9,580 nucleotides of DNA from an uncultured Chthoniobacterales bacterium (GTDB lineage: Bacteria; Verrucomicrobiota; Verrucomicrobiia; Chthoniobacterales; CAKUMP01): the NCBI GenBank assembly GCA_934667795.1, contig CAKUMP010000076.1:1-9580 (forward strand), read 5' to 3'. Each line of letters starts with the position of its first letter. The first letter of the stretch is position 1. Under the pieces are notes generated by a model. That model saw only the letters and a list, made by a program, of their open reading frames with translations. It was not told the DNA's origin and did not search any database. Both the position numbers and the translations under genes were made by a program. Below, piece after piece: positions 6,210-9,580 of the stretch.

Positions 6210-7301
6210 ATGAGAAATGGAAGAATCACGCAGAAAATGGTGGGGGATTTGGCAGGAGTTTCGCAAACCATGGTTTCGATGGTACTAAATGGGACTGGGG
6301 TGGTTGCAGATGAAACGCGTGAACGTGTGGAGTCGGCGGTTAAACAATTAGGCTATGTAGAAAAAAAGAAAAACAGTACCGGAAGACAGCGGGTACTGGC
6401 GTATATCCGGCCAGTCGTGATACGGACGTTTCATCATGAAGAATGGATTTATGATTCTTATGAGGCATTTTATGGAGTGATTCAGAGTCGGCTGGAAGAA
6501 GAAGCTGCGCGGCAGGGCTATACAGTTGCGGTGCGACCGCATACAGATAAAAAGGAATTGACAAGATGGTTGATGGAATGGGAGGTGGATGGTGTGTTCT
6601 GGCATGGACAGGATCAGCAAATGGCGCAATGGATTGCTGATCGGTACCCGATGGTTCAGTTATCCCGGCATATGGTACGCAATGCGGACGCAGTTTCGTG
6701 TAACCAGTCAGAGCTGGTGGAAATGGGGGTGCGCTATTTATGGCAGAAAGGACATCGAAAAATTTTATTCCCTCCTGTGCTTCCGGTTACGGATCCCTTA
6801 AGAAAAAGTCGCAATACTGCTTTTTTACAGGAAGCCGAAAAATATGGATTGCCCACGTATGAGGACGTTTTTGATTTTAAACAGCCGGAGAAATATCGCG
6901 TGCTGGAAGAAAAAATAAGATGCACACTTCAGTGGCCGGAAGCAAAACGCCCAACTGCAATTCTGATCGGAGATAGTGGCGCATTATTATTGATGAAACA
7001 ACTGGAAAAGGCAGGAAAAAAGATTCCTGAGGATTTCAGTATTTTAGGCATGGATAATATTTCTGCCGGAAGATTTGTATATCCGGAACTAAGCAGTCTG
7101 GATACGTGCAGTGGTGAGCTGGGGCAAAGAGCGGTCCATCTGATGATCGATAGAATTCAAAATCCGAAATCCCCTTATCAGAAAGTTTTATTATCTCCTG
7201 AATTGATAGAACGCGCATCCGTACAGGATCTTTGCGCGAAAAAAACAATTAAAAATGAAAAAAAACATCAGAAAATTCAACGAACAGAAAAGGGCAAATA
7301 A
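6210..7301 (+). CDS. LacI-family transcriptional regulator
   Basis: The 363-residue protein has the two-part LacI build. Residues about 6-28 are the helix-turn-helix, ITQKMVGDLAGVSQTMVSMVLNG, matching the family GVSxxTVSxVLNG pattern with Met in place of Thr and of the usual Arg. Residues about 65-340 are a periplasmic-binding-protein-like sensor: VLAYIRPVV opening strand, a VDGVFWHG strand, an RYLWQKGHRKILF segment, then AILIGDSGALLLMKQLEKAGKKIPEDFSILGMDN, the family's standard late motif, and LSSLDTCSGELGQRAVHLMIDRI. The linker (GYVEKKKNSTGRQ) lacks the common LAR..L hinge-helix sequence, so hinge behaviour may differ. The C-terminus carries an extra Lys-rich tail. Such proteins bind a sugar and control glycan-use genes; the ligand cannot be read here. 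One base separates it from the next gene, so the two are surely co-transcribed. Likely targets, by position, are its own operon, the downstream glycosidase and possibly the 795-5442 operon. Confidence 0.95.
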   Translation: MRNGRITQKMVGDLAGVSQTMVSMVLNGTGVVADETRERVESAVKQLGYVEKKKNSTGRQRVLAYIRPVVIRTFHHEEWIYDSYEAFYGVIQSRLEEEAARQGYTVAVRPHTDKKELTRWLMEWEVDGVFWHGQDQQMAQWIADRYPMVQLSRHMVRNADAVSCNQSELVEMGVRYLWQKGHRKILFPPVLPVTDPLRKSRNTAFLQEAEKYGLPTYEDVFDFKQPEKYRVLEEKIRCTLQWPEAKRPTAILIGDSGALLLMKQLEKAGKKIPEDFSILGMDNISAGRFVYPELSSLDTCSGELGQRAVHLMIDRIQNPKSPYQKVLLSPELIERASVQDLCAKKTIKNEKKHQKIQRTEKGK

Positions 7302-7302
7302 A

Positions 7303-8019
7303 ATGAAATTTAATGTGTTATGGAAATCCGGAGTCGTTGTGACAACTGTCGCAGGAGTCATGATAAGTGGTTCAATGGAAGCGGCCCAGGGGCCAATTCC
7401 GGAAGAAGAATCAAATGGAGTGGACTGGGGGACGACTTATTATGATCCAGACGAAAATCCGGATTCTTTGCGGTATGATAAATTGCCGACAGATGACTTT
7501 ACGAAAACGTTTCCTCAATGGAAAACGGCGATTCGGGGAGGGGAGGTGATTATACAGGAAAATTATTTGAGGATTGTGACGAATGGTCCGGAAGCATTGG
7601 CGTATCGGATTGATTATAACCCGGCGCAAGCGTCTGAGGTGACGATTGAAACGCGGTTACGGATTGTGGCATTAGGGGATGGTGCGTTAACGGCGGGCTC
7701 ATTGGTGATTGGGCTGGGTGAGATGTGGACGGAGTTGCCTGTTAGTCCTAATCAGTTTGGGCCGGCAACAAATGTGGATTTGACAGATTGGACGACGGTG
7801 CGGATTACAATTTCGGGGATTGGAGGAGAGGAGCCGGTTTTGCAGATTTATGTGGATGGCGAATCGGAGGTTGCGGGAGAGGTAACCGGATTTAATCCGG
7901 GAGGAAGTGCGTTGCTGACATTTGGTGACCCTTCCCCAACAGGATCCGGACGTTCTGGAACGGTTGATTGGGATTATATTCGCTGGACCGATAAAGGAGC
8001 GTTTCCTCCGACAGAATAG
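7303..8019 (+). CDS. Exported lectin-like (concanavalin-type) protein
   Basis: Starting at the ATG at 7303, the product is 238 residues with a clean signal peptide cut after Ala28 (EAA before QGP). AGGG at 7291-7294 lies 8 bases upstream; the in-frame ATG at 7255 would add 16 charged residues before the signal and overlap the LacI gene, so 7303 is preferred. The mature part, from about residue 45, is a strand-rich domain with patterns such as EVTIETRLRI, DLTDWTTVRITISG and PVLQIYVDGE, then a close of GTVDWDYIRWTDKGAFPP (DWDYIRW at 222-228). This resembles the concanavalin/LamG-like jelly rolls seen alone or attached to sulfatases and glycosidases in PVC-group bacteria; that assignment is by recall. 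No PEP-CTERM tail or membrane anchor is present, so it is probably free in the periplasm or outside. It is made together with the LacI regulator. A sugar-binding role is inferred. Confidence 0.85.
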   Translation: MKFNVLWKSGVVVTTVAGVMISGSMEAAQGPIPEEESNGVDWGTTYYDPDENPDSLRYDKLPTDDFTKTFPQWKTAIRGGEVIIQENYLRIVTNGPEALAYRIDYNPAQASEVTIETRLRIVALGDGALTAGSLVIGLGEMWTELPVSPNQFGPATNVDLTDWTTVRITISGIGGEEPVLQIYVDGESEVAGEVTGFNPGGSALLTFGDPSPTGSGRSGTVDWDYIRWTDKGAFPPTE

Positions 8020-8074
8020 GTGACACTGCAGGGAGCTATTGCATGAGGCTTCGGAGATGCCTGAGTCCCCGACA

Positions 8075-8098
8075 TGAAGATCCAACCTTCAATTTTTT
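8075..8098 (+). terminator. Candidate intrinsic terminator after the LacI-lectin operon
   Basis: TGAAG (8075-8079) pairs with CTTCA (8087-8091) around a 7-base loop, followed one base later by TTTTTT (8093-8098). The 5-bp stem is weak, but the layout and position fit a Rho-independent terminator. Upstream, GGGA (8031-8034) with TCCC (8066-8069) and AGGC (8046-8049) with GCCT (8059-8062) can form a second nested hairpin. No small gene is seen in 8020-8103. Confidence 0.4.
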
Positions 8099-8103
8099 AA
8101 TAT

Positions 8104-9580
8104 ATGAATCGAAATAAATTCTGGCGGTACCTATCCCGAGGGGGGTGGAGTGTCTGTGGTATGTTTGTTTTTTCTGCTTTGGCGTATGGAGAATTGGAGC
8201 GCCTGGATCTGCAGTCAGCAAAAATTTATCTGGAAGAACGGCTGCAGCCGAAAACAGAAGAAGGCAAGGTCATTTTACGGCATACATCTGTAGAGAAACC
8301 GACATTACTTCTTTTTTCTTCGCAACCGGTGGTGGAGGAGAAGCCATTTTTTCTGGGGGTGGAGCTGGAAGTGCAGGAATGGAATTACGGAGCATTTTGC
8401 GCGGTGGAAATCGAGTTGTATGGAGAGGATCAGAATAATCCGATCTGGAAAACGCGAACCGATGTATATGGCTCTGTGTTATTGCCGCATACCTTTCCGG
8501 AATCAGAAATGCGTTATGTGGATATTCCAGCCAGGAAGGGGGCAAAATCTGCCCGCATTAAATTGATCGTGGAAGGGAACCCGGTAGAAGTAGAAGTGAA
8601 GCGGGTTTTATTTGGAGAAAAAGAAAAAGAGGGGCGTGGGATACGACCATTTGATCGTGATGAGCAGATATCCATGGAGGAATATCAAAAAGCGATGGAG
8701 ACGATGGAGGAGAAATCGGCCAGGATCATTCAAGTGGGGGACATTACCGGGGTGGAGGTTTCGGGAGAAAGACGAGTTCCGGTTATTTATAAAACGCACC
8801 CGGAGCCAGCAGCGAGTCAGCATCAGTTGATGGAAGGGGCTGGCGTTCCATTTCATCTGGTGTCGGTCATTTTAGGTCCGCATCAAAGAATAGGTGCAGA
8901 AATTTATCCTGCGGTCTGGGAAGGGGATAAAAAATATAATTTTGCAAAAATGGATGAAAGGATCGAGCAGGCATTACGGGCAGCACCGGATGCGGAGATC
9001 CTGGTAGGGTTTACGACGGTTCCTTATAATTCCTGGGGGGATGAAAATCCGGATGAAATTATTCAAAATGAAAAGGGAGAAAGAGGGATTGGGAAAGGGG
9101 TCCATAATACGCATTACGGAAATAAACGGGAGGATCCGGAACGTGAGTTCTGGTGTCCTTCCATCAGCTCTGAAAAATATTTTGAGGATCTGAAACATAT
9201 TCTGGAAGCGGCGTTGGCGCATATGAAAACCAAACCGTATTATAAAGCGGTCGTGGGGTTTGCATTATATGGAGGAGATGACGGGCAGTGGGGGAACTGG
9301 GCGCGCTCGGGGTTTGAGAATCATGGGGACTTTAGTCCGGCTGGCGTCAAGGGGTTTCAAAACTGGTTGCGCCAAAAATATGGAACAGAGGAAGCACTGC
9401 AAAAAAGCTGGAAACAGGAAGCCGTTTCTTTTGAATCCGTATCCGTCCCGGCAATTGCAGACAGACGAAAGCATGCCGCATTTTTTGATCCTGCTACAGA
9501 AATGCGAGTGATCGATTATTTGAGCTTTGAAACAGAATCTCGCGCAATATTTGTAGATCGAATTGCAGGTGTGTTAAAAG
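8104..9580 (+). CDS. Exported GH42-like glycosidase (3' end outside window)
   Basis: The frame from ATG 8104 has no stop before the window ends, giving 492 codons of an incomplete gene. An in-frame TAA at 8098-8100 makes 8104 the first possible start. The N-terminus is a good signal peptide: MNRNKFWRYLSRGG, a hydrophobic core, and cleavage after SALA (about residue 28). There is no clear Shine-Dalgarno before 8104; the G-rich stretch at 8139-8151 could serve an ATG at 8161, but that would spoil the signal peptide. Residues about 30-190 are beta-rich and look like an N-terminal sandwich. From about 240 the chain looks like a TIM barrel, with GFALYGGDDGQWGNW at 385-399 and DFSPAGVKGFQNWLRQKYGTEEALQKSW from 410. 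The last segment, and the following FDPATEMRVIDYLSFETESRA, closely match GH42/beta-galactosidase-like proteins common in PVC-group bacteria. Substrate unknown. It follows the LacI-lectin pair by 84 bases and is a likely regulon member. Confidence 0.88.
   Translation, partial: MNRNKFWRYLSRGGWSVCGMFVFSALAYGELERLDLQSAKIYLEERLQPKTEEGKVILRHTSVEKPTLLLFSSQPVVEEKPFFLGVELEVQEWNYGAFCAVEIELYGEDQNNPIWKTRTDVYGSVLLPHTFPESEMRYVDIPARKGAKSARIKLIVEGNPVEVEVKRVLFGEKEKEGRGIRPFDRDEQISMEEYQKAMETMEEKSARIIQVGDITGVEVSGERRVPVIYKTHPEPAASQHQLMEGAGVPFHLVSVILGPHQRIGAEIYPAVWEGDKKYNFAKMDERIEQALRAAPDAEILVGFTTVPYNSWGDENPDEIIQNEKGERGIGKGVHNTHYGNKREDPEREFWCPSISSEKYFEDLKHILEAALAHMKTKPYYKAVVGFALYGGDDGQWGNWARSGFENHGDFSPAGVKGFQNWLRQKYGTEEALQKSWKQEAVSFESVSVPAIADRRKHAAFFDPATEMRVIDYLSFETESRAIFVDRIAGVLK

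Noticed and set aside
7255..7302. Upstream ATG at 7255 as the start of the lectin-like gene.
   Set aside because: It would put 16 highly charged residues before the signal peptide and overlap the LacI gene, whereas 7303 has AGGG at proper spacing.
8145..8438. 97-codon + strand frame near the start of the GH42-like gene.
   Set aside because: It is an off-frame shadow; the frame from 8104 gives a signal peptide and GH42-like motifs through to the window end.
1..9580. Searched by eye for tRNA, rRNA, CRISPR repeats, insertion sequence ends, phage genes and toxin-antitoxin pairs.
   Set aside because: No convincing example of any was found on either strand.

Overview
The window looks like part of a polysaccharide-utilisation locus from a PEP-CTERM-bearing Gram-negative bacterium of the Planctomycetes-Verrucomicrobia-Chlamydiae group. 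A Verrucomicrobia/Kiritimatiellota/Lentisphaerae-type organism is my best guess. Reasons: a protein ending in a PEP-CTERM sorting tail, several secreted lectin- or carbohydrate-binding-like beta-sandwich proteins, a LacI-family regulator among them, and a GH42-like glycosidase of the kind common in those phyla. The taxonomic call is inference. Six of the eight genes encode proteins that appear to be exported.

Layout. (1) 1-621, +: 3' end of an exported jelly-roll-like protein with a C-terminal PEP-CTERM signal. (2) 622-794: 173-base gap with short inverted repeats and a good ribosome-binding site. (3) 795-5193, with coding signal continuing to 5442, +: a tightly packed three-gene operon. It encodes a 952-residue exported protein (probable but unassigned glycosidase-like enzyme), a 235-residue exported CBM9-like protein and an exported beta-rich protein. 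Both junctions are ATGA overlaps, so translation is probably coupled. The third gene is cut by an in-frame TAA at 5191-5193, after which the same frame stays open and protein-like for 82 more codons. (4) 5445-6095, -: a metallo-beta-lactamase-fold protein that has lost most metal ligands, convergent with the operon and only 2 bases from its final stop. (5) 6096-6209: AT-rich divergent promoter region. (6) 6210-7301, +: LacI-family regulator, then after 1 base (7303-8019) an exported lectin-like protein. (7) 8020-8103: a gap with a weak hairpin-plus-T-run terminator candidate. (8) 8104 to the end, +: the first 492 codons of an exported GH42-like glycosidase, open at the window edge.

How they may work together (inference): the LacI protein would sense a sugar released from a polysaccharide and control export of glycosidases and glycan-binding proteins. 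The 795-5442 operon would supply one large exported catalytic or glycan-handling protein with two small accessory beta-sandwich partners. No RNA genes, CRISPR array, insertion sequence or phage gene was seen. The most notable observations are the interrupted third gene of the operon, the unassigned 952-residue protein, and a cluster of G-tracts over the start of that gene.
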